This document shows positions 1-5,893 of a DNA stretch of 11,320 nt, piece after piece. The stretch lies in contig JAEWHR010000130.1 in the NCBI GenBank assembly GCA_023387655.1, positions 1 through 11,320 of the forward strand, in the 5' to 3' direction. The position numbers were made by a program, and so were the translations under genes. Position 1 is the first letter of the stretch. Each line of letters opens with the position of its first letter. The notes below the pieces were generated by a model that saw only the letters and a list, made by a program, of their open reading frames with translations, did no database searches and was not told the DNA's origin. The DNA comes from Bacillota bacterium (GTDB lineage Bacteria > Bacillota > Clostridia > Lachnospirales > Lachnospiraceae).

Positions 1-128
1 GAACACCAGAAGATATGACAGGTCCGGCTGTATTTCTTGCATCGGAGGCATCTGATTTTGTAAATGGACATATTCTTTATGTAGATGGTGGAATTCTTGC
101 AACGATTGGTAAACAACCAAAATATTAA
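1..128 (+). CDS. Short-chain dehydrogenase/reductase, C-terminal fragment (gluconate 5-dehydrogenase-like)
   Basis: Only the last 41 codons are inside the window, in the frame beginning at base 3 and ending at a TAA at 126-128; the gene starts upstream. The fragment carries the classic C-terminal end of an NAD(P)-dependent SDR: PEDMTGPAVFLAS, then SDFVNGHILYVDGG, which in the family forms the last helix and strand of the Rossmann domain near the substrate pocket and tetramer interface. The tail GILATIGKQP resembles gluconate 5-dehydrogenase / 2-deoxygluconate 3-dehydrogenase-type enzymes of clostridia, which interconvert keto-gluconates or keto-deoxy sugar acids and their alcohols in the cytoplasm. 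Family membership (SDR) is secure. The substrate is inferred from the tail alone, since the cofactor motif and the catalytic Ser-Tyr-Lys are outside the window. An intrinsic terminator follows about 40 bases later, so this is the last gene of its unit. Confidence 0.8.
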   Translation, partial: TPEDMTGPAVFLASEASDFVNGHILYVDGGILATIGKQPKY

Positions 129-164
129 GTTTTACTTCAAATTGAAAACAGATAAGTGAATCAT

Positions 165-216
165 AAGGAGCTCAGTTTCTAGAGAAATCATACATAGAAA
201 CTGGGCTCTTTTTTAT
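165..216 (+). terminator. Intrinsic terminator after the SDR gene
   Basis: GAGCTCAGTTTCT (168-180) pairs with AGAAACTGGGCTC (196-208), giving 13 base pairs with a single T-G wobble. The loop is 15 bases, and the run TTTTTTATTTT follows directly. This is a textbook Rho-independent terminator and closes the upstream sugar-acid dehydrogenase unit. Confidence 0.9.
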
Positions 217-243
217 TTTACAAACTAAATTGCGCCCTATAAA
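217..243 (+). promoter_or_regulatory. Weak promoter candidate ahead of the structured element
   Basis: TTTACA (217-222) and TATAAA (238-243) resemble -35 and -10 boxes, but the spacer is only 15 bases. If real, transcription would begin near 250 and run through the structured element at 251-347. This is speculative, because such boxes arise often in AT-rich DNA. Confidence 0.2.
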
Positions 244-250
244 TTAAAAA

Positions 251-347
251 ACACTCCGTTAAGGATGCGCATGACGAGCTAAGGTAGTTAGTCACTTTCG
301 TGACAGCGCGTCAGCGCGAGAATGTGCGTAGCACATTCTTTGTTCTT
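251..347. repeat. GC-rich structured intergenic element (three-way junction plus hairpin); possible dispersed repeat or small RNA
   Basis: This block is much richer in GC than its surroundings and contains nested inverted repeats. GCGCATGAC (267-275) pairs with GTCAGCGC (310-317) over 8 bp with one bulged A. It encloses two small hairpins: AGCTA-agg-TAGTT (277-289, one wobble) and GTCAC-tttc-GTGAC (291-304). Together they form a three-way junction. A perfect 9-bp hairpin, AGAATGTGC-gta-GCACATTCT (319-339), follows and leads into TTTGTTCTT, so it could also terminate transcription. I see no ORF in it and no second copy in this window. A dispersed palindromic repeat (REP/MITE-like) and a ~95-nt structured RNA are both possible. 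The folding is seen directly; either function is inferred. Confidence 0.5.
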
Positions 348-361
348 AATAAATATTAACA

Positions 362-391
362 TTGAGAAAACAGGTGTTCTAGTGTTATAAT
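362..391 (+). promoter_or_regulatory. Sigma-A promoter of the deacetylase-like gene
   Basis: TTGAGA (362-367) and a perfect TATAAT (386-391) are separated by 18 bases. A TG at 383-384 gives an extended -10 (TGtTATAAT). The expected start is near 398, inside an inverted repeat, leaving a ~115-nt leader before the ATG at 515. Confidence 0.8.
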
Positions 392-394
392 AAA

Positions 395-429
395 ATTAAT
401 TAGGTTATAGGAACTATAATCTAATTAAT
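395..429. promoter_or_regulatory. 15-bp inverted repeat at the transcription start: operator or 5' mRNA hairpin
   Basis: ATTAATTAGGTTATA (395-409) and TATAATCTAATTAAT (415-429) are inverted repeats with 14 of 15 Watson-Crick pairs and one G-T wobble, around the 5-base loop GGAAC. The repeat starts four bases after the -10 box. It therefore either overlaps the start site as a repressor-type operator or forms a stem-loop at the very 5' end of the mRNA. The right arm contains another TATAAT (415-420), but I see no matching -35. Confidence 0.6.
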
Positions 430-514
430 AAAATGAACTGAGAAACAAAAAGCCCCTTTATCTGAGGTTTACTAAAACTTCTGATAAACTATATATTAGG
501 AATGGAGGGTATGG

Positions 515-1909
515 ATGGATAATCAGAAAAAATCAAAAAAAGGTAAGAATACACTTCATAAGGTTACAAAGATATTGATAGCAGAAGGACTCATCCTCTC
601 GGTACTCTTGATTAGTTTTGCCATGAAACGATTATCAGAGTATAAAGAGGGGGCACTAGACCATACAAAACCCGTGGTCAACACTGCGGATAATAAGAAC
701 CCAACGATTACTCCATCCACCAATCTCATTCAAGAGTTAAAAAAAGAACAAGAAGCAAAGCAGCTTCTAGTATTAGAAGAGGCAAAACTTCTAAGCTTAG
801 GCTATGATTATGATAAAGCAATACAAATGTTAAAATCAGAAGAAGGTTATGAGAATATCGAAACCTTTATGAATGCAATAAAAAAATTCGAGGAAGAGAA
901 GAAGACTCTTGAACCATTTGGTGCTTATGAATCTTCAGCTGAGGTAAGTCATTTGTTTTTTCACTCCTTAATCTATGATACCAATAAGGCCTTCGATGGA
1001 GAATATGACGCAAATGGCTATAACTATTATATGGTTACCGTGAATGAGTTTAAGGAAATGCTTCGGCAGTTATATGAGAATGATTATGTTTTAGTAAGTA
1101 TTCATGATTTGGTAACAAAGGTCACGAAGGAAGATGGAACAACGACCTATCAAGATGGAGAAATCTTATTACCTCCGAATAAAAAGCCATTTGTGTTATC
1201 ACAGGATGATGTAAATTATTATAAATATATGGATGGAGACGGATTTGCAAGCCGTATGGTGATTGATGAAAATGGAAAACCATCCACTTTAATGAAAAAT
1301 GATGATGGTACAACCTCTGTTGGAGATTATGATATGGTACCGATTGTTGAGAGATTTATTGAGGAACACCCTGATTTTTCATACCGTGGAGCAAGGGGAA
1401 TTATTGCACTAACAGGTTATGAGGGTGCGCTTGGATATCGAACGGATCCAGGCTCTAAAGATTCAAAGACCTATGATCAGGATAGAGAAACAGTGAAACA
1501 GGTAGCAGAGGTTATGAAAAAGTATGGATGGGTATTTGCTTGCCATAGTAATGGCCATCGTGATATGGCAGCTTGTACAGAAGAGTTTTTAAAAAATGAT
1601 ACAAATAATTGGTTGACATACGTGGGTTCTTTGGTTGGTGAAACAGATCTGTATATCTTTCCATACGGAATTGATATACAAAGTGGTGTAGGGACTTACA
1701 AAAATGAAAAGTTCCAGTACTTAGACAGTGTTGGATTTCACTATTATTTTGGAGTTTTTAAAGAACCTTGGATACAGATTAAGAATAATTATGTTCGGAT
1801 GAGTCGTCGTGCCATAGATGGGCAAGCGATGCTTCAGTATCCAGAACGATTAACGGATATATTCAACCTAAATAAGATCCTAGATGACACGAGACCAGCG
1901 CTAAAGTAA
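515..1909 (+). CDS. Membrane-anchored polysaccharide deacetylase-like protein (divergent CE4/NodB fold)
   Basis: The start at ATG 515 is set by GGAGGG at 504-509, five bases upstream; an ATG at 511 opens only a three-codon frame. The 464-residue protein has a Lys-rich cytoplasmic N-terminus, one hydrophobic anchor (about residues 18-37), a charged helical spacer (about 70-135), and then an extracellular domain. That domain carries CE4-type signatures: an Asp pair in SQDDVN (D231, D232), the metal-ligand pattern HSNGH (H344, H348), and IFPYG (F382-G385), which corresponds to the RxPY/YPYG motif. CE4 enzymes remove N- or O-acetyl groups from peptidoglycan or other cell-wall glycans. The usual TFDDG is replaced by SQDDV, and the Asp pair and HxxxH are about 112 residues apart, so this is a divergent branch and the substrate is unknown. 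The anchor suggests action at the outer face of the membrane. dnaE follows 91 bases later with no clear terminator between. Confidence 0.75.
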   Translation: MDNQKKSKKGKNTLHKVTKILIAEGLILSVLLISFAMKRLSEYKEGALDHTKPVVNTADNKNPTITPSTNLIQELKKEQEAKQLLVLEEAKLLSLGYDYDKAIQMLKSEEGYENIETFMNAIKKFEEEKKTLEPFGAYESSAEVSHLFFHSLIYDTNKAFDGEYDANGYNYYMVTVNEFKEMLRQLYENDYVLVSIHDLVTKVTKEDGTTTYQDGEILLPPNKKPFVLSQDDVNYYKYMDGDGFASRMVIDENGKPSTLMKNDDGTTSVGDYDMVPIVERFIEEHPDFSYRGARGIIALTGYEGALGYRTDPGSKDSKTYDQDRETVKQVAEVMKKYGWVFACHSNGHRDMAACTEEFLKNDTNNWLTYVGSLVGETDLYIFPYGIDIQSGVGTYKNEKFQYLDSVGFHYYFGVFKEPWIQIKNNYVRMSRRAIDGQAMLQYPERLTDIFNLNKILDDTRPALK

Positions 1910-1965
1910 GTGAAGGATAGAACTTTCACTCTGTAAGTTTGTGTTTGCGCTGCAACCACAAACTT
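1909..1965. other. Two consecutive hairpins between the deacetylase-like gene and dnaE
   Basis: AGTGAA (1909-1914) pairs with TTCACT (1925-1930), overlapping the upstream stop codon. Then AAGTTTGTG (1935-1943) pairs perfectly with CACAAACTT (1957-1965). Inside the loop TTGC and GCAA pair further, giving 13 pairs with one mismatch around a 3-base loop. No T-run follows, so a classical terminator is unlikely. mRNA processing, partial termination or protein binding are possible but unproven. Confidence 0.45.
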
Positions 1966-1991
1966 GGATGTACAAAAAGCAGCGCAGAAAT

Positions 1992-2000
1992 GAGGAAAGT
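1992..2000 (+). promoter_or_regulatory. Ribosome binding site that sets the dnaE start
   Basis: GAGG (1992-1995) lies five bases before ATG 2001. A longer frame from GTG 1941 is possible, but that codon lies inside the hairpin stem at 1935-1965, and the 20 extra residues do not resemble DnaE. The family begins with the F-x-H-L-x-V-H PHP strand, which here starts at 2001. Confidence 0.75.
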
Positions 2001-5000
2001 ATGAGTTTTACACATTTGCATGTGCATACGGAGTATAGTCTTTTAGATGGCTCCGGTAAAATCAAGGAAATGGCTGCCCAGGCAAAAAAACTGGGTATGG
2101 ATGCACTAGCAATTACGGATCATGGAGTTATGTATGGTGTGATTGATTTCTATCGCGCATGTTTGGCAGAAGGAATAAAACCAATCATTGGTTGTGAAGT
2201 ATATGTTGCACCAAATTCCAGATTCAGTAAAGAAGGTAGTGCAAGTGAAGAACGATATTATCATCTAATTTTATTAGCTGAGAATGATATCGGTTACCAC
2301 AACTTAATAAAAATTGTATCGAAAGGCTTTACCGAAGGATTTTATTATAAACCAAGGGTAGATTATGAATTATTAAAGGAATATAGTGAGGGAATCATAG
2401 CACTTTCGGCATGTCTGGCAGGAGAAGTTGCTGTGATGCTTCGAAGGAATTTTTATGAGGAGGCGAAAGCTTCGGCTTTAAAGTTACAAGAAATTTTCGG
2501 TGTCAATAATTTCTTCTTAGAATTACAAGACCATGGATATCCGGAACAAAGGTCAGTGAATCAAGGATTATTAAGATTAAGTGAAGAAACCAATATTCCT
2601 TTGGTAGCAACCAATGATATACACTACACCTATGATACTGATGAAACTGCCCATGATATTTTACTTTGTATTCAAACACAGAAGAAGGTAGCAGACGAAG
2701 ATCGTATGCGATATGAGGGCGGCCAATTCTACATGAAATCTCCGGAGGAGATGAGAGAATTATTCCCGTATGCGCCAGAGGCATTGGAAAACACTGAAAA
2801 GATTGCTAAGCGATGTAATGTAACCATTGAATTTGGTCATTATAGGCTTCCTAAATTTGACGTTCCTGCGCCTTTTACCGCAAAAGAATATTTAAGAAAA
2901 CTTTGCGAAGAAGGTTTAGTTCGTCGTTATAAGAAACCACAGGATGAACTATGGGAGCGATTATACTATGAGTTAGAAACAATTGAGAATATGGGATTTG
3001 TTGATTATTTCTTAATTGTATGGGACTTTATAAAATACGCAAAAGACAATAATATTATTGTAGGTCCGGGGCGTGGTAGTGCTGCGGGAAGTGTTGTTTC
3101 ATATTGCTTGGAGATTACGAATATTGATCCAATCAAATACAGTCTATTGTTTGAACGATTTCTCAATCCAGAGCGTCTTACAATGCCAGATATCGATATC
3201 GATTTTTGTTTCGAGCGACGTCAAGAAGTTATCGATTATGTGGTATCTAAGTATGGAAAGGACCGAGTAGTCCAGATAGTTACTTTTGGAACAATGGCGG
3301 CAAGGGCTGTAATCCGTGATGTGGGGCGCGCGCTTGATATGCCATATGCATCCGTCGATGTGGTTGCAAAGATGATACCAACAGAGCTTGGTATAACCAT
3401 TGAAAAAGCGCTTACTATGAATCCAGATTTAAGAAAGCTCTATGAATCTGATCCAGAAATAAAGCATTTAATAGATATGTCGAAGCGTTTGGAAGGCCTA
3501 CCTCGCCATACTTCGATGCATGCAGCAGGCGTAGTTATTAGTAATGCTCCAGCAGATGAATATGTTCCATTATCTAGATCTTCGGATGATTCCATTACAA
3601 CCCAGTTTACGATGACAACCTTAGAGGAGCTGGGATTATTAAAAATGGACTTTTTAGGACTTCGTACCTTAACAGTGATTCAAAATGCTGTTTTACTTAT
3701 CAATCAAGCCAAGGCTAATTTAGGGGAGAGCGAAGAGAACTTTTTAAACATTGATGAAATAGATTATAACGATCCAAAAGTATTAGATTTAATTTGTTCT
3801 GGTAAAACAGAAGGTATCTTTCAGCTAGAAAGTGCTGGTATGAAGAGTTTTATGAAGGAATTAAAACCTCAGAATCTAGAAGATATTATCGCTGGTATAT
3901 CACTATACCGTCCAGGCCCAATGGATTTTATACCAAAATACATTCAAGGGAAAAATAATCAGGGAAGTATTCAGTATGAATGTAAAGAGTTAGAGCCAAT
4001 CCTATCACCTACCTATGGATGTATTGTATATCAAGAACAGGTTATGCAAATTGTTCGAGAGCTTGCTGGATATAGCTTTGGACGAAGTGACCTAGTGCGT
4101 CGTGCGATGTCGAAAAAGAAAGCTTCGGTTATGGAAAAGGAGAGGCAGAATTTCGTCTATGGTAATGAAGAAGAAGGGGTTCCTGGTTGTATTTCCAAAG
4201 GTATTCCTGAGGCAGTAGCAAACCATATCTATGATGAGATGACAGACTTCGCAAAATACGCTTTTAATAAATCTCATGCGGCTGCATATGCAGTAGTATC
4301 TTATCAAACTGCGTATCTCAAATATTACTATCCTGTGGAATTTATGGCAGCACTGATGACTTCTGTTATTGATAATCCAAGTAAGGTAGCAGAATATATC
4401 TATACTTGTCGTCAGATGGGTATAAAGCTACTTCCACCAGATATTAATGACGGATTCGCTACCTTTACAGTGAGTGGTGAAAATATTCGATATGGTCTAT
4501 CAGCCATCAAAGGACTTGGAAGGCCGGTGATTGATGCACTGGTACAGGAAAGAGAAGAGAATGGGCCATATCTTAACTTGAAGGATTTTGCATCAAGACT
4601 TTCTGGAAAAGAAGTAAACAAACGAACCATTGAAAGTTTTATAAAATCAGGTGCCTTTGATAGTATGCCAGGAACAAGAAAACAATTAATGCACGTCTAT
4701 GTACAAGTTCTTGATGGCGTCAGTCAGGAAAAAAAGAGAGCTATGACAGGCCAGATGAGTTTGTTTGATCTAGATGAAGACGCTAAGGTATTAAATGAAG
4801 AGATTATTTTCCCGGAGGTTGGGGAATATACAAAAGAAGAGTTACTAGCGTTTGAAAAAGAAGTGCTTGGGATTTATGTTAGTGGTCATCCATTAGAGGC
4901 ATACGAACAACTTTTAAAAGGAAATGCAACTGCGAATACATCAGATTTTATGATTGATGAGGAAATGAATACAGTAAAAGTAGCGGATGGCGATACAGTA

Positions 5001-5480
5001 ACGGTTGGTGGTATGATAACATCTCGTACCTTAAAAACAACAAGAACGAACTCTGTAATGGCATTTATTACTTTAGAGGACATGTTTGGTACGATGGAAG
5101 TTATCATCTTTCCACGTGATTATGAAAAGTATAAGTATACCCTAGAGATTGATAATCGAGTTTTTATCAAAGGGAGGGCTGCCGTTGAAGAAGATAAGCC
5201 CGCAAAGCTAATTTGCCAATCCATTACTCCATTTTCAGAAATTAGCAAAGAGCTATGGATTAAGTTCTCGGATAAAGAAGAATTTTTAAATAGTGAAAAG
5301 ACTCTGTATGAACTCATAAAGAATAATGATGGTAATGATCGAATAACGGTATACTGTGAGAAGGAAAAAGCGATAAAAAAATTGCCACCAAGTCAAAGTG
5401 TTTTTATAGACGAAGATCTTCTTGAGAACTTAAGAAATGCATTTACAGAGGAGAATATCAAGGTTGTTCAAAAGTTATAA
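2001..5480 (+). CDS. dnaE: DNA polymerase III subunit alpha (DnaE)
   Basis: This 1159-residue protein matches the length of E. coli DnaE (1160). It is a replicative C-family polymerase extending DNA as part of the PolIII holoenzyme; in Firmicutes it works alongside PolC, usually extending primers. Domains in order: PHP (about 1-270), palm with GPGRGS (355-360) and PDIDIDF carrying catalytic Asp397 and Asp399, third Asp550 in KMDFLGLRTL, fingers with GCIVYQEQ (673-680), a helix-hairpin-helix region (about 800-880), a beta-clamp motif QMSLF (918-922), and an OB fold (about 998-1075). The final ~80 residues are weakly conserved. No DEDD exonuclease is inserted, so this is not PolC. All nine PHP metal ligands expected from Mycobacterium tuberculosis DnaE1 appear intact (H7, H9, D16, H41, E66, H88, C138, D206, H208), which suggests possible 3'-5' proofreading. 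A frame extending to GTG 1941 exists but is not favoured. Confidence 0.97.
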   Translation: MSFTHLHVHTEYSLLDGSGKIKEMAAQAKKLGMDALAITDHGVMYGVIDFYRACLAEGIKPIIGCEVYVAPNSRFSKEGSASEERYYHLILLAENDIGYHNLIKIVSKGFTEGFYYKPRVDYELLKEYSEGIIALSACLAGEVAVMLRRNFYEEAKASALKLQEIFGVNNFFLELQDHGYPEQRSVNQGLLRLSEETNIPLVATNDIHYTYDTDETAHDILLCIQTQKKVADEDRMRYEGGQFYMKSPEEMRELFPYAPEALENTEKIAKRCNVTIEFGHYRLPKFDVPAPFTAKEYLRKLCEEGLVRRYKKPQDELWERLYYELETIENMGFVDYFLIVWDFIKYAKDNNIIVGPGRGSAAGSVVSYCLEITNIDPIKYSLLFERFLNPERLTMPDIDIDFCFERRQEVIDYVVSKYGKDRVVQIVTFGTMAARAVIRDVGRALDMPYASVDVVAKMIPTELGITIEKALTMNPDLRKLYESDPEIKHLIDMSKRLEGLPRHTSMHAAGVVISNAPADEYVPLSRSSDDSITTQFTMTTLEELGLLKMDFLGLRTLTVIQNAVLLINQAKANLGESEENFLNIDEIDYNDPKVLDLICSGKTEGIFQLESAGMKSFMKELKPQNLEDIIAGISLYRPGPMDFIPKYIQGKNNQGSIQYECKELEPILSPTYGCIVYQEQVMQIVRELAGYSFGRSDLVRRAMSKKKASVMEKERQNFVYGNEEEGVPGCISKGIPEAVANHIYDEMTDFAKYAFNKSHAAAYAVVSYQTAYLKYYYPVEFMAALMTSVIDNPSKVAEYIYTCRQMGIKLLPPDINDGFATFTVSGENIRYGLSAIKGLGRPVIDALVQEREENGPYLNLKDFASRLSGKEVNKRTIESFIKSGAFDSMPGTRKQLMHVYVQVLDGVSQEKKRAMTGQMSLFDLDEDAKVLNEEIIFPEVGEYTKEELLAFEKEVLGIYVSGHPLEAYEQLLKGNATANTSDFMIDEEMNTVKVADGDTVTVGGMITSRTLKTTRTNSVMAFITLEDMFGTMEVIIFPRDYEKYKYTLEIDNRVFIKGRAAVEEDKPAKLICQSITPFSEISKELWIKFSDKEEFLNSEKTLYELIKNNDGNDRITVYCEKEKAIKKLPPSQSVFIDEDLLENLRNAFTEENIKVVQKL

Positions 5481-5608
5481 TTTTCCATATTAATACCCAA
5501 TAAATGGGATGAAAACTTTTGAAAGAAATGTAAGCACTTTCATTGTAAAAAATCCACCAAAGTATTAAAAAAACCCCATAGTTTCGCGCTTTTTCGTTGT
5601 AAATGCTA

Positions 5609-5637
5609 TTGAAAAAAAACATTTTATAGATTACAAT
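5609..5637 (+). promoter_or_regulatory. Sigma-A promoter upstream of pfkA
   Basis: TTGAAA (5609-5614) and TACAAT (5632-5637) are separated by exactly 17 bases; each box matches consensus at five of six positions. Transcription should start near 5644, giving pfkA an unusually long leader of about 250 nt. Confidence 0.75.
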
Positions 5638-5660
5638 ATACGGTGTTAAAAGAAGTAACT

Positions 5661-5762
5661 ATGAAAGACAAGGGCATCAAGGCAAGATTGCCTAGAGAAT
5701 CCTTGTCTTGTATTTATCGCAAGGGAGGTTTGAGGGACTTCCTTTGTAAACATTACCTATGA
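5661..5762 (+). CDS. Possible 33-codon upstream ORF in the pfkA leader
   Basis: An ATG at 5661, about 17 nt after the predicted transcript start, opens 33 codons ending at TGA 5760-5762. A weak AGAAG lies five bases upstream. The predicted peptide starts MKDKGIKARLPRE, is basic, and has two Cys. A second ATG at 5759 overlaps the stop (ATGA) but gives only seven codons. The ORF covers the first two leader hairpins, so its translation would remodel them. It is not recognised as any family, and it could be a chance frame inside a structured RNA. Confidence 0.2.
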   Translation: MKDKGIKARLPRESLSCIYRKGGLRDFLCKHYL

Positions 5763-5842
5763 TGGTAGCTATCAAATCTTAAAATTCGCTAAAATTTATC
5801 GACATTTGATTCGGATATTAGGATTGGCCATGCAAGCGTATG
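5665..5842 (+). ncRNA. Structured 5' leader of pfkA (unassigned RNA element)
   Basis: Four stems follow the promoter. (1) AAGACAAGG (5665-5673) pairs with CCTTGTCTT (5701-5709), enclosing AGGCA-agat-TGCCT (5680-5693) to make a two-tier hairpin; it is followed by TTGTATTTAT and could attenuate transcription. (2) CAAGGGAGG (5720-5728) pairs with CTTCCTTTG (5738-5746), with two wobbles. (3) ATCAAAT (5771-5777) pairs with ATTTGAT (5804-5810). (4) CATGC-aagc-GTATG (5829-5842) has one wobble. I do not recognise a known riboswitch or a T-box core. The pairings are seen directly; a regulatory role is inferred from position and length. Confidence 0.45.
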
Positions 5843-5869
5843 TTGACCCGGATAAGAATTTAATACAAT
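5843..5869 (+). promoter_or_regulatory. Possible second, proximal pfkA promoter
   Basis: TTGACC (5843-5848, five of six consensus) and TACAAT (5864-5869) are separated by only 15 bases. If used, transcription would start near 5876, just before the ribosome binding site, bypassing the structured leader. The short spacer makes this uncertain. Confidence 0.3.
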
Positions 5870-5880
5870 ACTATAAATTC

Positions 5881-5893
5881 TGGAGGTAATACT
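5881..5893 (+). promoter_or_regulatory. Ribosome binding site that sets the extended pfkA start
   Basis: TGGAGG (5881-5886) lies seven bases before ATG 5894. No comparable site precedes the in-frame codons nearer the conserved core, so the N-terminal extension of PfkA is probably translated. Confidence 0.8.

Larger units (their letters stand above)
5481..5893. other. 413-base dnaE-pfkA gap holding a promoter and a folded leader
   Basis: The first ~125 bases show only weak structure. CAAAAGTT (5469-5476, across the dnaE stop) pairs with AACTTTTG (5514-5521), and TGAAAG/CTTTCA form a small hairpin near 5520-5545; neither is followed by a T-run. Then come a near-consensus promoter (5609-5637) and a leader of about 250 nt containing at least four hairpins. 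No dnaE terminator is obvious, so read-through into pfkA is possible. Confidence 0.6.

Noticed and set aside
415..420. Second TATAAT as an additional promoter
   Set aside because: It forms part of the right arm of the inverted repeat, and there is no -35 box at a usable distance.
1935..1965. Hairpin before dnaE as an intrinsic terminator
   Set aside because: The stem is good but is followed by GGATGTACAAA, not a T-run.
1941..2000. Extended DnaE start at GTG 1941
   Set aside because: The codon lies inside a hairpin stem, the added residues are unlike DnaE, and a ribosome binding site plus the conserved PHP start support ATG 2001.
2503..2784. 93-codon open frame on the - strand inside dnaE
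   Set aside because: It lies wholly opposite conserved dnaE coding sequence, has no recognisable domain, and is a shadow of the + strand gene.
5469..5521. Hairpin at the end of dnaE as a terminator
   Set aside because: An 8-bp AT-rich stem with a large loop and no T-run after it; too weak to call as termination.
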